Of a DNA stretch of 64,000 nucleotides, positions 1 to 8,415 are shown one piece after another. Below the pieces are notes generated by a model. It was not told the origin of the DNA. It saw nothing but the letters and a program-made list of their open reading frames with translations, and did not search any database. This stretch comes from Streptomyces sp. NBC_00154 (lineage in GTDB: Bacteria > Actinomycetota > Actinomycetes > Streptomycetales > Streptomycetaceae), in NCBI RefSeq assembly GCF_026342835.1, contig NZ_JAPEMI010000002.1, forward strand, positions 1,426,001-1,490,000. Reading direction: 5' to 3'. Each line of letters opens with the position of its first letter. Positions within the stretch are counted from its first letter, which is position 1. The position numbers and the translations under genes were made by a program.

Positions 1-26
1 TGGACGCTGTGACGACGCCCCGTGCG

Positions 27-200
27 TCATAGCGGGTCCGTCCGACCTTCCAGGCGGGATCCGTCCAGATGGGCGGCTTGCCATACCGGGGTCAGGGCCG
101 GGATGCCGTCCCTGCGATAGGTCGTCAGGCTGACCGTACGGGTTCGGCTCCGCCGGTCGAGCACGTTCTCTTCCAGCGTGCCGCTTGGGCCCCGTGACAC
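27..200 (-). pseudogene. PPOX/F420 flavin-binding family fragment
   Basis: A 57-codon reading frame starts at a GTG and ends at a TGA. Its middle (RTRTVSLTTYRRDGIPALTP) matches the N-terminal strand pair of pyridoxamine-phosphate-oxidase-like, F420-dependent proteins. The sequence stops soon after the first third of the usual 130-150 residues, so this is a truncated remnant with no cofactor pocket left. No ribosome site is obvious. The next remnant upstream on the same strand is an epimerase scrap, so this is part of a row of gene debris. Confidence 0.4.
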
Positions 201-224
201 GGGAGGCCGCCTTCTTCATGTCGG

Positions 225-545
225 TCACGACTGGAGGCTGTCGTTCTCGGGCAGGGTCAGCCCCAGCCGGATCTGGCCGTCGGCGGTCGCCACGATCGTC
301 TCGCTGACATTCCGGAGCTCCCAGCCCAGTATCGAACGGGCTTTCTTATTCCTGATGACGGGGATCCGGCCCTGCAGACCTGCTGCCTCCCGCAGGGCCG
401 GCTCGGTCTTCGCGGCCTCGTGACCCTGCTCGATGGTCAGTTCAGCGGAGGCCAGCAGGTCGCCCGCGGCGGGGAAGTGCTTGCGCAGTATCTGCGCCAT
501 GTCGAACAAGCTGATCGACGGCCCACTGACGGCGACGAACCGCTC
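225..545 (-). pseudogene. NAD-dependent epimerase/dehydratase C-terminal fragment
   Basis: The frame reads through SGPSISLFDMAQILRKHFP and continues to a stop at 225. This matches the C-terminal substrate-binding part of dihydroflavonol-reductase-like SDR epimerases. The Rossmann half (TGxxGxxG) and the catalytic YxxxK are absent. The upstream side runs straight into a 6-phosphogluconate dehydrogenase scrap, so the 5' half was lost by recombination. Non-functional as read. Confidence 0.55.
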
Positions 546-555
546 GCCCGCCGCC

Positions 556-631
556 TTCGGGCGAAGTTGCGGGCCAGGTTACGGCCCATCACGCCGAGTC
601 CGCTGGAGCCGATGTGTGCGGTTTCCTGCAT
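556..631 (-). pseudogene. 6-phosphogluconate dehydrogenase N-terminal scrap
   Basis: The minus strand encodes about 20 codons ending GLGVMGRNLARNFARR, the dinucleotide-binding N-terminus of 6-phosphogluconate dehydrogenase (gnd, pentose phosphate pathway). Homology stops abruptly and the next sequence on this strand is the epimerase C-terminus in another frame. The rest of the 300-480 residue enzyme is missing. From 632 to 864 I see no further gene. Confidence 0.5.
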
Positions 632-864
632 GGAGGACGGTGGGACGGCGATGGACGAGTGTGCCCGGCAACTGGGCCGCGGCATGCGCAGATTGATCCG
701 AGATGGCGTGTGTACGGCCTGTGCGAGCCGACCGATGGTGGTCCTGGGCTGCGAGGCGGCGAAGCCATGGTCCAGTGAATCAGTTGACGCCGGTAGTCCG
801 TCTCCCGCCGTAGGTCGGGGCGGCGTGGAGACGGACTGTGCGTGGCTGCCGGGGCAGGTGCCGG

Positions 865-1338
865 TCAGCCGAACTGGCCGGGCTGGTAGTCCCCGGCAGG
901 CTGCTGGTTGATGACGTTGATGCGGTTGTAGGCGTTGATGACGGCGATGAGGGAAATCAGGGCGACCAGCTCCTCCTCGTCGAAGTGCTTGGCAGCATTT
1001 GCCCAGACCGCATCCGTGACTCCACCGGCTGCGTCGGCGATGCGGGTGCCCTGCTCGGTCAGTTCCAGTGCAGCACGCTCGGCTTCGGTGAAGACCGTGG
1101 CCTCACGCCAGGCCGCGACCAGGTTGAGGCGCTGCGGGGTTTCTCCCGCCAGGGCGGCGTCCTTGGTGTGCATGTCGGTGCAGAAGCCGCAGCCGTTGAT
1201 CTGGCTTGCGCGAATCTTCACCAATTCCTGTATCACGGCCGGAAGCGCTGAGTCCGAAACTGCCTTGCCGGCCGAGTTGATGTGCTTCAGCACCTTCGCG
1301 GCGAGGGGGTTGCCGAAGTAGTTGAGACGCGATTCCAC
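865..1338 (-). CDS. Carboxymuconolactone decarboxylase/AhpD-like protein
   Basis: This 157-residue protein has the AhpD/CMD fold signature. INGCGFCTDMHTKDA carries the CxxC pair and downstream histidine used by alkylhydroperoxidase-type proteins for thiol redox chemistry, so a peroxide-related role is likely, though the substrate is unknown. The start is a GTG with a GGAG site six bases upstream. The IS630 element ends one base before that ribosome site, so the native promoter has been displaced and expression would now depend on the element or read-through. The length is normal and no lesion is seen. It is not close in sequence to the CMD-family protein at 55.2 kb. Confidence 0.85.
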   Translation of the reverse strand: MESRLNYFGNPLAAKVLKHINSAGKAVSDSALPAVIQELVKIRASQINGCGFCTDMHTKDAALAGETPQRLNLVAAWREATVFTEAERAALELTEQGTRIADAAGGVTDAVWANAAKHFDEEELVALISLIAVINAYNRINVINQQPAGDYQPGQFG

Positions 1339-1347
1339 GATGATCTC

Positions 1348-2487
1348 CTAGTGTCCTGCGCCAGAGATCCGTCGGCAGAAGCGGGCGAGGGAGTCGAGGA
1401 TCTCTTCGGCGGTCTTGGTCCAGATGAACGGCTTGGGGTCTTCGTTCCAGTCCTTGACCCATGCCCGGATATCGGCTTCCAGGGCCTGGATGTTCTTGTG
1501 TGCGCCACGACGGATCATCTGGTGGGCCAGGTAGCCGAACCACCGCTCGACCTGGTTGATCCACGAGGAGCCGGTCGGGGTGAAGTGCAGCTCGAACCGC
1601 GGGTGTTTGGCCAGCCAGGCTCTGATCGCTGGAGTCTTATGGGTGCCGTAATTGTCCACGATCAGGTGGACCTGCAAGTGAGCGGGCACCTCCTTGTCGA
1701 TCCGGATCAGGAACTTCTTGAACTCCACGGCCCGGTGCCGGCGGTGCAGGGCAGTGATGACTTCACCCGTGGCGACATCGAACGCGGCAAACAGTGTGGT
1801 CAGGCCGTTGCGCACATAGTCGTGGGTACGCCGCTCGGGCATACCCGGCATCATCGGCAGCACCGGCTGAGACCGGTCCAGAGCCTGGATCTGCGACTTC
1901 TCGTCCACCGACAGCACCACCGCACCTTCGGGCGGGTTGAAGTACAGGCCCACGACGTCGTAGACCTTCTCCACGAACAACGGGTCCGTCGACAGCTTGA
2001 AGGTGTCCGCCAGATGCGGCTTGAGCTGGAACTGCCGCCAGATCCGGCCCACGGTCGACTTCGACAGACCACTGTGCTGAGCCATCGACGTCCGCGACCA
2101 GTGGGTGGCGTTCTTCGGCAGCTGTTCCAGCGTGGTGACCACCACCGCCTCCACCTGATCGACGCTGATGGTGGGCGGCCGGCCCGGCCGGGGCTCGTCG
2201 ACCAGCCCGTCCAGCCGCTCGGCGAGGAAGCGTCGCCGCCACTTGCGGACCGTGTCCGCAGCCACCCGCAGATCCCGGGCGACCGCGATGATCGCCGGCA
2301 CCTCCGGTCCCGCACACGCCAGCACAATCCGAGCCCGCAAGACCAGCGCCTGGGCCGACGTCGCCCGACGCGTCCACCGCTCCAACACCGCCCGCTCGTC
2401 ATCAGACAGCAGCAACGGTTGAAGCTTTGGGCCCCGACGAGGAACTGACGCACCAACAGCAGAAGTCACGCAACTACTAACGATCAA
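1348..2487 (-). CDS. IS630-family transposase
   Basis: The protein is about 379 residues as read from a TTG. A GTG at 2469 or a later codon before VPRRGPKL is also possible. The N-terminal half is a helix-turn-helix module (VAADTVRKWRRRFLAERLDG). The C-terminal half is a DDE domain with LSVDEKSQIQALDRSQP (first Asp), VHLIVDNYGTHKTPAI (second Asp) and SSWINQVERWFG (Glu), so the catalytic triad is intact. The last codons are GGA CAC followed by TAG. The TA of the stop is the target-site duplication and the G is host flank, so the stop codon is completed by the insertion site. Confidence 0.92.
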   Translation of the reverse strand: MIVSSCVTSAVGASVPRRGPKLQPLLLSDDERAVLERWTRRATSAQALVLRARIVLACAGPEVPAIIAVARDLRVAADTVRKWRRRFLAERLDGLVDEPRPGRPPTISVDQVEAVVVTTLEQLPKNATHWSRTSMAQHSGLSKSTVGRIWRQFQLKPHLADTFKLSTDPLFVEKVYDVVGLYFNPPEGAVVLSVDEKSQIQALDRSQPVLPMMPGMPERRTHDYVRNGLTTLFAAFDVATGEVITALHRRHRAVEFKKFLIRIDKEVPAHLQVHLIVDNYGTHKTPAIRAWLAKHPRFELHFTPTGSSWINQVERWFGYLAHQMIRRGAHKNIQALEADIRAWVKDWNEDPKPFIWTKTAEEILDSLARFCRRISGAGH

Positions 2488-2506
2488 CTACTGGCGCAGG
2501 ACACTA
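1349..2506 (-). mobile_element. IS630-family insertion sequence
   Basis: Perfect 14-bp terminal inverted repeats (GTGTCCTGCGCCAG at 1351-1364 and its complement at 2491-2504) are each flanked by a TA dinucleotide (1349-1350, 2505-2506). TA is the duplicated target typical of the IS630/Tc1-mariner group. With the flanking C and G the match extends to 17 bp. The element holds one transposase gene on the minus strand and looks complete. Confidence 0.9.
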
Positions 2507-2998
2507 GCTGTGTTGCGGTTACACACTAATGACCGGGATGGCCCGGCGAGGTGTGACAGGAAGTCGGGCGTGATGCACGTCCCATCCGTCCTGTCGTCGA
2601 CGGTTTATTGGAAGGGGGGTCCGGCATGGTCGAGGACAAAGAACCAGGTAGAGGCCTGTTTCCACGTGGTGTTGGCCCGCTGCGGGAGATCGTTGGTACA
2701 CACATCCCACCGCCGCGGACATCGCCGTTCACCGCGCGTCGGCCGGGCCGCCTCGCCGGACTGAGAAGTGGGGCCCGGTCGATGAGGCGCCGAAACAACC
2801 ACATTGACGCCTAAAGGGCCCGACGTTCGTAAGGTGAGCAAGCGACAATCTGGCGCCTTGCTTGCCCCCTCGTCAGTACTCTCCCGGAGCGAGATCACCT
2901 TGCCACGTCTGCTCGGCGCACTCAGACGCCCGACGCGGATCGGTAGCGTCCGAGTGGTCTCCGGCGGCGCTCAACGCGGGTGGGGATGACTGCGCGCC

Positions 2999-3097
2999 CC
3001 TGTCGCCAAGTCCACCCTGGGCCACCACCTCGAAGTGCTGCGCGAGGCGGGTGTCACGCAGACTCGCCAGGAAGGGCACTCTGCGCCCATCCGGTAG
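2999..3097 (+). pseudogene. ArsR-family regulator HTH fragment
   Basis: A 32-codon frame reads PVAKSTLGHHLEVLREAGVT and ends in TAG. This is the recognition helix and wing start of ArsR-type winged-helix repressors (compare STLSHHLKTLREAGVV in the intact gene at 49.8 kb). The N-terminal helices and the dimerisation end are missing. The rest of 2508-3474 holds no frame I can assign to a family. Confidence 0.5.
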
Positions 3098-3474
3098 CTC
3101 TCGATCTTGGTGAGCTTCACGGCGTCGTTCGCGAATCCGCCGAGCGTCTTGCATCTCCGTATCTCCCTGCTCAACGTGACCACCTTCGTTGCACTCGTTA
3201 TCGTATTACTCACGACAGTATCATTCAATACCATCTTGTGCTTGACTATCGCCGAGTGCAGAGATGCCGACCAGCTGAGGCGTGATGCCTGGCTGGCAGT
3301 GCCATGGATCGGGCGGCCGCCCGGTCTTGCTTGCGAAACCAATCCGATTCGATGCCGTGGTGAGAAAGGTGGATCATGAGGATTACTTGTCGCCGGAGGT
3401 CAGCTTCATTGGTGCGCCGTGGCTTCAGCGGGGGCGACTCGGCGAGTGGTCGTGGCCATGAGAGGCGTCGAACC

Positions 3475-4443
3475 ATGAGGGGCGACAAGGGGGCGCGTCC
3501 GCTGCTGTCGAGCCACCCGCCCGGGGGCCTGGCGTCAGCGGGCTTGCGCGCCCTTCCCCGTCCCGTGGCCGCGGTGGTGGGCGCCGGTGGCGTGCTCGGA
3601 GCGGCGCATGTTGGTGTCGGGTACGCGCTGGAGGAGTGCGGATTCGTCCCGGACCTGATCATCGGAACCTCGGTGGGTGCCCTCACCGGGGCAATCGCGG
3701 CCGCCCACCCCGACAGGGCGGCGCCGTGGCTGGACCACGTGTGGACGCAGTTGCGCCGCCGTGAGGTGTATCCGCTCGGCTCCCTGTCCTCACGGGCCAG
3801 CGTCTTCACCGATCGCGGTCTGCGTCGATTGATTGCTCGGGCTGGGCTGCCGTCGCGAATCGAGCAGTTGGCGGTCCCGTTCACCGCGGTGGCCATGGAC
3901 CTGGTCACGGGCGCTCCGGCGCTGCTCGACCACGGAGACCTCGAGTCCGCGCTGTTGGCCAGCACGGCCATTCCCGGAATGCTGCCCCCGGTGGATCGTG
4001 AGGGCCGGACGCTCGTCGACGGCGGGGTGATCGCCTATGTGCCGGTACTGGCGGCCCTGCAGGCCGGAGCGGCCAGCGTGGTGGTGCTGTCGACCGGGCC
4101 GGAGAGCTCGCCGTTGAGCTCAACCCTCCCGCGCCGACGTGCCAGTGCGATCGCCGCCAGGGCCGGGCTGTTGCTGATGCACCATCAGATCGAGCGTGAC
4201 CTGCACGAGGTGTCCAAGCACATCCCGACCGTCGTGCTGCCGACCGGCGTCGAGGCCTGGCCCGCCCCGTGGGACTTCGGTCATTCACAGCGGCTGATCA
4301 GCACCGCGTGCCTCACGGCGGGGCGCTTTCTCGACGGGTTGCGCATCAGTGGGCCGGGCCTGTATCGGGCCGACGATCCTCTGGCGCCATTGGCCAGTCC
4401 GGGCGAGGCATCCATTTCCTCCGTATTGGGGGTCGGCCTGTGA
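3475..4443 (+). CDS. Patatin-like phospholipase family protein
   Basis: The ATG at 3475 is preferred over an upstream in-frame ATG at 3376 because the first 33 residues are Arg-rich and unlike the family, and AGAGG lies upstream of 3475. The 322-residue protein shows the patatin signatures in order: a glycine-rich oxyanion loop (GAGGVLGAAHVG), the nucleophile elbow GTSVG (Ser about residue 66), and the DGG motif (LVDGGV) giving the dyad Asp. It is predicted to be a serine lipid acyl hydrolase. It is the first gene of a four-gene operon, with its TGA overlapping the next start as GTGA. With a glycosyltransferase downstream, a role in remodelling a glycolipid or acylated metabolite is an inference. 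Confidence 0.85.
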   Translation: MRGDKGARPLLSSHPPGGLASAGLRALPRPVAAVVGAGGVLGAAHVGVGYALEECGFVPDLIIGTSVGALTGAIAAAHPDRAAPWLDHVWTQLRRREVYPLGSLSSRASVFTDRGLRRLIARAGLPSRIEQLAVPFTAVAMDLVTGAPALLDHGDLESALLASTAIPGMLPPVDREGRTLVDGGVIAYVPVLAALQAGAASVVVLSTGPESSPLSSTLPRRRASAIAARAGLLLMHHQIERDLHEVSKHIPTVVLPTGVEAWPAPWDFGHSQRLISTACLTAGRFLDGLRISGPGLYRADDPLAPLASPGEASISSVLGVGL

Positions 4444-5657
4444 GTACCTTCGCCTTCCTCAACATCCCCATGCACGGGCGCGTCAACCCGACGCTGCCGG
4501 TCGTGGCCGAGCTTGTTCGACGCGGCCACTCGGTTACGTACCACACCTCGCCCGCGTTCCGTGAGGAGATCGAGGCCACCGGCGCGACTGTGTGCCTCTA
4601 CCCCGGGGGCGATCAGCCGCTTCCCGATCCGCCGACGCCCGTCACTTTGATGGAGGGGCTTGCGGGCAGCGCCATCCGCTTGCTGCCCGCCGTGCTCGCC
4701 GACCTGCGCCGCGTCCGGCCCGACGTGATCGTCCACGACAACGCCTGTCTGTGGGGCGCAGCCGCCGCCCGCGAACTCGGCGTGCCGGCGGCGTCGTCGT
4801 TCACCACGTTTGCGTTCAATCGGCATGTGCCCAGCCCCACCCGCGGCTCGTGGGACCTGCTGGCCGCGGCGACGGCTCGGCCCAGAAACCTCCAGGGCTA
4901 TCTGCGGTCGCGCTGGGCGCTGCGCCGCCGCTTCGACACACGTGGGTTGCCACTGCTCGACTTGGGGAACATCCGCCAGCCGCTCAATCTGGTCTACACC
5001 TCGCGGGCGTTCCAGCCTGCCGTCGAGGGCTTCGACCGGTCCTACCGGTTCGTCGGCCCAAGCATCGGCGCCCGGCCGGTCGACCCGTCGTTCCCGGGCC
5101 ATCGGCTGAAGGACCCGGTGCTGTATGCCTCGCTGGGCACCGTGTTCAACGCCGATCCACAGCTGCTGCGCAGTTTCGCAACCGCGCTTGCCCCGCTGGG
5201 CGGCACCGTGATCGTCTCCACCGGGCAGACCGATCCCGCCGCATTGGGTCCGTTGCCGGCCAACGTGTTCGCCCGCCGCTTCGTGCCGCAACCGGAGGTG
5301 CTGGCCCGCGCGGCGCTGTTCGTCACCCATGGCGGGATGAACAGCGTCAACGAGGCCATGTACGCCGGGGTTCCGATGCTGGTGGTCCCGCAGGGCGCTG
5401 ACCAGCCGATGGTGGCCCGTCGCGTCGTCGAGCTCGGCGCCGGCCTGTCGGTCCGTACCCAGGACGTCGCCGGGGGCTCCGTGCGGGTCCTCGCCCGGCG
5501 TCTGCTGGACGACCAAAGGTTCCGGGCGGCCGTGACCACCTTGCAGGTCGCCCAGCACGAGGCGGGTGGATTTCGGCGTGCCGCCGACGAACTCGAGCGG
5601 TACCTGCATACGGCCGGCTCGGTCAGTCAGTCGGCTCCGGTCGATCCGTCACAGTGA
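4440..5657 (+). CDS. MGT-family glycosyltransferase (GT1 fold)
   Basis: The GTG start at 4440 overlaps the patatin stop, giving STFAFLNIPMHGRVNPTLPV, the classic N-terminus of UDP-sugar-dependent macrolide-type glycosyltransferases. The protein is 405 residues, normal for the family. The C-terminal donor-binding motif is present (THGGMNSVNEAMYAGVP then PQGADQ). It should transfer a hexose to a hydrophobic acceptor in the cytosol. Co-translation with the patatin and membrane genes suggests a lipid or lipid-linked acceptor, but self-resistance glycosylation of a macrolide cannot be excluded. Confidence 0.88.
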   Translation: MSTFAFLNIPMHGRVNPTLPVVAELVRRGHSVTYHTSPAFREEIEATGATVCLYPGGDQPLPDPPTPVTLMEGLAGSAIRLLPAVLADLRRVRPDVIVHDNACLWGAAAARELGVPAASSFTTFAFNRHVPSPTRGSWDLLAAATARPRNLQGYLRSRWALRRRFDTRGLPLLDLGNIRQPLNLVYTSRAFQPAVEGFDRSYRFVGPSIGARPVDPSFPGHRLKDPVLYASLGTVFNADPQLLRSFATALAPLGGTVIVSTGQTDPAALGPLPANVFARRFVPQPEVLARAALFVTHGGMNSVNEAMYAGVPMLVVPQGADQPMVARRVVELGAGLSVRTQDVAGGSVRVLARRLLDDQRFRAAVTTLQVAQHEAGGFRRAADELERYLHTAGSVSQSAPVDPSQ

Positions 5658-5663
5658 GGCTGA

Positions 5664-6155
5664 GTGATGTCACCTGTCGTTGTTGCCCTGCTGTTGTTCG
5701 CCGGGCTGTCGGAGGCCGCCGGGCGCATCCTGCCTCTGGTGGCGCGCCGACCCGGCATGTCGCGGACCTTCGTGGCCGGGTTGCTGCTGCCCGGTGGCCT
5801 CGTCGAGGGTGCTGTGTTCGCGCTGTGGCCGCTGACCGCGTGGACCCTGGCCGAGCTGTTGCTGTCCTCTCCACCGTCAGACGCGGGCTTGGTGTGGACA
5901 CCGAGCCTGGTCGCCCCGCTGGTGCTTTCTGCCGTCCTTGCATTTCCCTTGCTCGGGCCGCTGCTCCACCTGCTGCTCTTCGTGGGGGTCGGGGCCGGTC
6001 TGGCCGGCCCGCTCGCCACGGCGACCGGGCTGGGCTGGTGGGGCGCCGCCGGTTGCGTGGCCCTCGCCGGGGCCGGGCTTGGCGCCGGCGTAGAGGCGGT
6101 GCGGCGTCTGGTCGTGAGGATCAGCGCGACCGGGGCACCGGAGGCGATCGCATGA
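5664..6155 (+). CDS. Integral membrane protein of a glycolipid-like operon
   Basis: The gene starts at GTG 5664 or ATG 5667, six to nine bases after the glycosyltransferase stop. About 163 residues form four to five hydrophobic segments (for example PVVVALLLFAGLSEAAGRIL and LGPLLHLLLFVGVGAGLAGP) with almost no soluble part. No family is recognised. The stop overlaps the next gene as ATGA, so translational coupling is likely. Context suggests a membrane partner for the lipase and glycosyltransferase. Confidence 0.7.
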   Translation: MMSPVVVALLLFAGLSEAAGRILPLVARRPGMSRTFVAGLLLPGGLVEGAVFALWPLTAWTLAELLLSSPPSDAGLVWTPSLVAPLVLSAVLAFPLLGPLLHLLLFVGVGAGLAGPLATATGLGWWGAAGCVALAGAGLGAGVEAVRRLVVRISATGAPEAIA

Positions 6156-7087
6156 ACGACTTCCTCTGGGTCTGCGCACTTGGGCCCGCTCTGCTCGCCG
6201 AAGCTCTGCTGGCCCGCTACGAGGTGCTGGCCTACAGCGCCGGCTGGCGGGCCCCTGCCACCGAGCTCCCGGAGGGCGTGCCCTATGCCCGGGGCGCGGC
6301 CCCTGACAGCCCCCCGGATGCCTACCTGGTCTACCTGGACGGGATCGGGAAACGCCGCGTCCGCGACACCAGGGACGGCGGCCAGCTGGTCAAGGCGCTG
6401 ATCGCCGGAGCGCCGGAGCTGCGGGTGCTGGGTCAGGTGCAGCCCTACTCGCCGCTGGCCGAGCCGCTCGCTGACAGGCCGGTGTGGGCGTGGCTGCGCC
6501 GCCGCATCGGGCTGCTGCTGTTCCTGCACAATGTCATGCAGATCTTCGTCGCCGCCGACCACCGGTACCGCCCGCTGTACAACCAAGCCGTCGGCTGCCA
6601 GATCGCCACTCAGCTCCGGCTCGCCGGCTACCGGCCGGACAGCGGTATCCCCGTGGTGCTGCTCAGTTACAGCGGTGGCGCCCAGGTCGCCACCGGCGCG
6701 GTTGACGAACTGCACACCCAGCTACGCTCCCCGCTCCTGCTGATCACGCTCGGTGGCTTCCACAACGGCGCCAACGACCTCACCCATGCCGAGCACGTGC
6801 ATCAGCTCACCAGCGCGAGCGACTGGATCGAGCGGGTCGGCACCTGGATCTTCCCTCAGCGTTGGCGGCTGTTCCGCCGCAGCGGATGGAACCGTGCCCG
6901 CCGCGCTGGGAAGATCACCGTGCATCGGCTCGACCCGGCCACCCACCTCGGGCCGCGTAGCTACATCAGCCCGCGGGCCCAGCTGCCCGACGGACGCAGC
7001 TACCTGGACCGCAGCACCCACACCGTGATCGCGCTCATCCGCGCCGGCCGCAGCGCGACCACGGCGACAGGGGACCCGTTGCCATGA
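6152..7087 (+). CDS. Alpha/beta-hydrolase-like protein, function unknown
   Basis: The ATG at 6152 overlaps the upstream TGA. In the 311-residue protein, VVLLSYSGGAQVATG resembles a nucleophile elbow (S-Y-S-G-G) after a beta strand, and a later LLITLGG strand fits an alpha/beta-hydrolase core. A hydrophobic stretch (RRIGLLLFLHNVMQIFVAA) precedes it and could be a membrane anchor. A catalytic Asp/His pair was not identified with certainty. It is the last gene of the patatin-GT-membrane operon. A substrate cannot be named from the sequence. Confidence 0.6.
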   Translation: MNDFLWVCALGPALLAEALLARYEVLAYSAGWRAPATELPEGVPYARGAAPDSPPDAYLVYLDGIGKRRVRDTRDGGQLVKALIAGAPELRVLGQVQPYSPLAEPLADRPVWAWLRRRIGLLLFLHNVMQIFVAADHRYRPLYNQAVGCQIATQLRLAGYRPDSGIPVVLLSYSGGAQVATGAVDELHTQLRSPLLLITLGGFHNGANDLTHAEHVHQLTSASDWIERVGTWIFPQRWRLFRRSGWNRARRAGKITVHRLDPATHLGPRSYISPRAQLPDGRSYLDRSTHTVIALIRAGRSATTATGDPLP

Positions 7088-7196
7088 GGGCCTCGACCAG
7101 AGCGCGCAGCGCAGGGTCCGGCACGCATGGTGCGAAGTCGACCTCGTCGGGTGCCTCCGCCGGGACCAGTCGGCCGAATTGCTCATGGAGAGGGCA

Positions 7197-7880
7197 ATGA
7201 GCAAAGGAGCCGAAAGCCCCGTCCCGAACAACCCCGCCGCCGGCCCCGTTGCCACGGCCCGCGGGAAGCGGCCCTCACGGGGCAGCGGCCGTCGTCCGGG
7301 ACAGAGCAGCACCAGAATCCAGATCCTCACGGCCGCACTCGAACTCTTCGCCACCAAGGGCTATTCGGGCACCACGATGCGCGGGATTGCCCAGCGGGCG
7401 CAAGTGGACCCGGCGCTGATCCACCATTTCTTCAACAACAAGGACGGCCTCTTCCAGGACGCCGTTTCCTCCCGGATCGACATGTCCACCCTCTTCGACT
7501 CCCTCATGGACGAGGAGGCGGAAGCCGGGCTGAAGAACCGCGGGGAGCGGATCGCCCGGACGTTCCTCTCCTTCTGGGAGGACGAGTCGACCCGCCCCGC
7601 GCTGGTCGCCGTCTACCGAACCAGCCTGTTGGACGAGGCGGCCGCCAAGGCGTTCCACGACCAGATCGAGGCGGCCTTCGTGTCGTGCCTGGGCCGGACC
7701 GCCCCTGAGGAGACCGAGCGGACACCGGCGTTCACGTCGCTGGTCGCGCAACTGGCCGGCCTTGTCATGCTGCGTTACGTCCTCGCGGTGGAGCCGATGG
7801 CCTCACTCGACTTCGAGGATCTGATGGAGTGGCTCGTCCCCGCCATCGAGGTCCACTTCGACCGGCCGCCCCAGGAGTAG
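7197..7880 (+). CDS. TetR-family transcriptional regulator
   Basis: ATG 7197 has GGAGAGG five bases upstream and is preferred over the in-frame TTG at 7179. The 227-residue protein has a typical TetR N-terminal HTH (TRIQILTAALELFATKGYSG, then PALIHHFFNNKDGLF) after a 40-residue basic, disordered leader. The C-terminal all-helical ligand domain has no recognisable ligand type. The gene follows the patatin operon by about 110 bp on the same strand and could regulate it or itself. No operator was identified. Confidence 0.88.
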   Translation: MSKGAESPVPNNPAAGPVATARGKRPSRGSGRRPGQSSTRIQILTAALELFATKGYSGTTMRGIAQRAQVDPALIHHFFNNKDGLFQDAVSSRIDMSTLFDSLMDEEAEAGLKNRGERIARTFLSFWEDESTRPALVAVYRTSLLDEAAAKAFHDQIEAAFVSCLGRTAPEETERTPAFTSLVAQLAGLVMLRYVLAVEPMASLDFEDLMEWLVPAIEVHFDRPPQE

Positions 7881-7959
7881 GCGGCCGGGGCGTCCTCGGG
7901 AGGGGCCACCGCCGCGGCCCCGGTTCGAGTCCCCGCCTGCGCTGCTCCTCCCGGCGCTT

Positions 7960-8225
7960 CGTGGGCACGACTTCGGTCCTGGAGGCGGTCGCGCCGATCA
8001 GCAAGGTCCTGGCGGCAGCGGCAGCGAGCGTCCCGGAGGTCGCCGCCCTGGCCGCACGATGTCGATCCGGGTCATGTCGTCCAACAAGGTGCGGCGAACG
8101 CGTTGGTCGGCAAGCCGGGCGTACGGCCGGAGGTGTCGGTGGAGGAGGCCGCCGACCTGCTGTACGGCCTGCTCAGCCCCGAGTTGTACCTACTGTTCGT
8201 GAACGAGCGCGGCCGGCCGGGTGAG
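7960..8225 (+). pseudogene. TetR-type regulator C-terminal remnant
   Basis: Two frames carry pieces of one TetR C-terminal domain: TSVLEAVAPISKVLAAAAAS followed, after a shift near 8060, by GVRPEVSVEEAADLLYGLLS and LFVNERGRPGERWERR. The HTH half is absent. It lies just after the intact TetR gene, so it may be the tail of a second regulator lost by deletion. No other gene is seen between 7881 and 8415. Confidence 0.55.
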
Positions 8226-8415
8226 CGCTGGGAGCGGCGGCGGATGCGCCCTGGTCGCCCTGAGCGACGTGTCGTGGGATTTACTCGCGTGGAGAACCGA
8301 ACTGAGTCGTACATCGACGCAGACCAGTTGCGTCCTTGCTTCGGAGCAAAAGATATCTGGCAGGCGGTGGGAAGATCGACTTCTCCCCGTCCTCCGGCGC
8401 TGGGCCGTGCGCTGC

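Noticed and set aside
4281-5609. Long minus-strand frame opposite the glycosyltransferase
   Set aside because: The plus-strand glycosyltransferase explains the region. The antisense product matches no family and is a GC-skew artefact.
7918-7945. tRNA-like T-arm (GGTTCGAGTCC) after the TetR gene
   Set aside because: The flanking bases do not form a T-stem and no acceptor, D or anticodon arms can be built around it.
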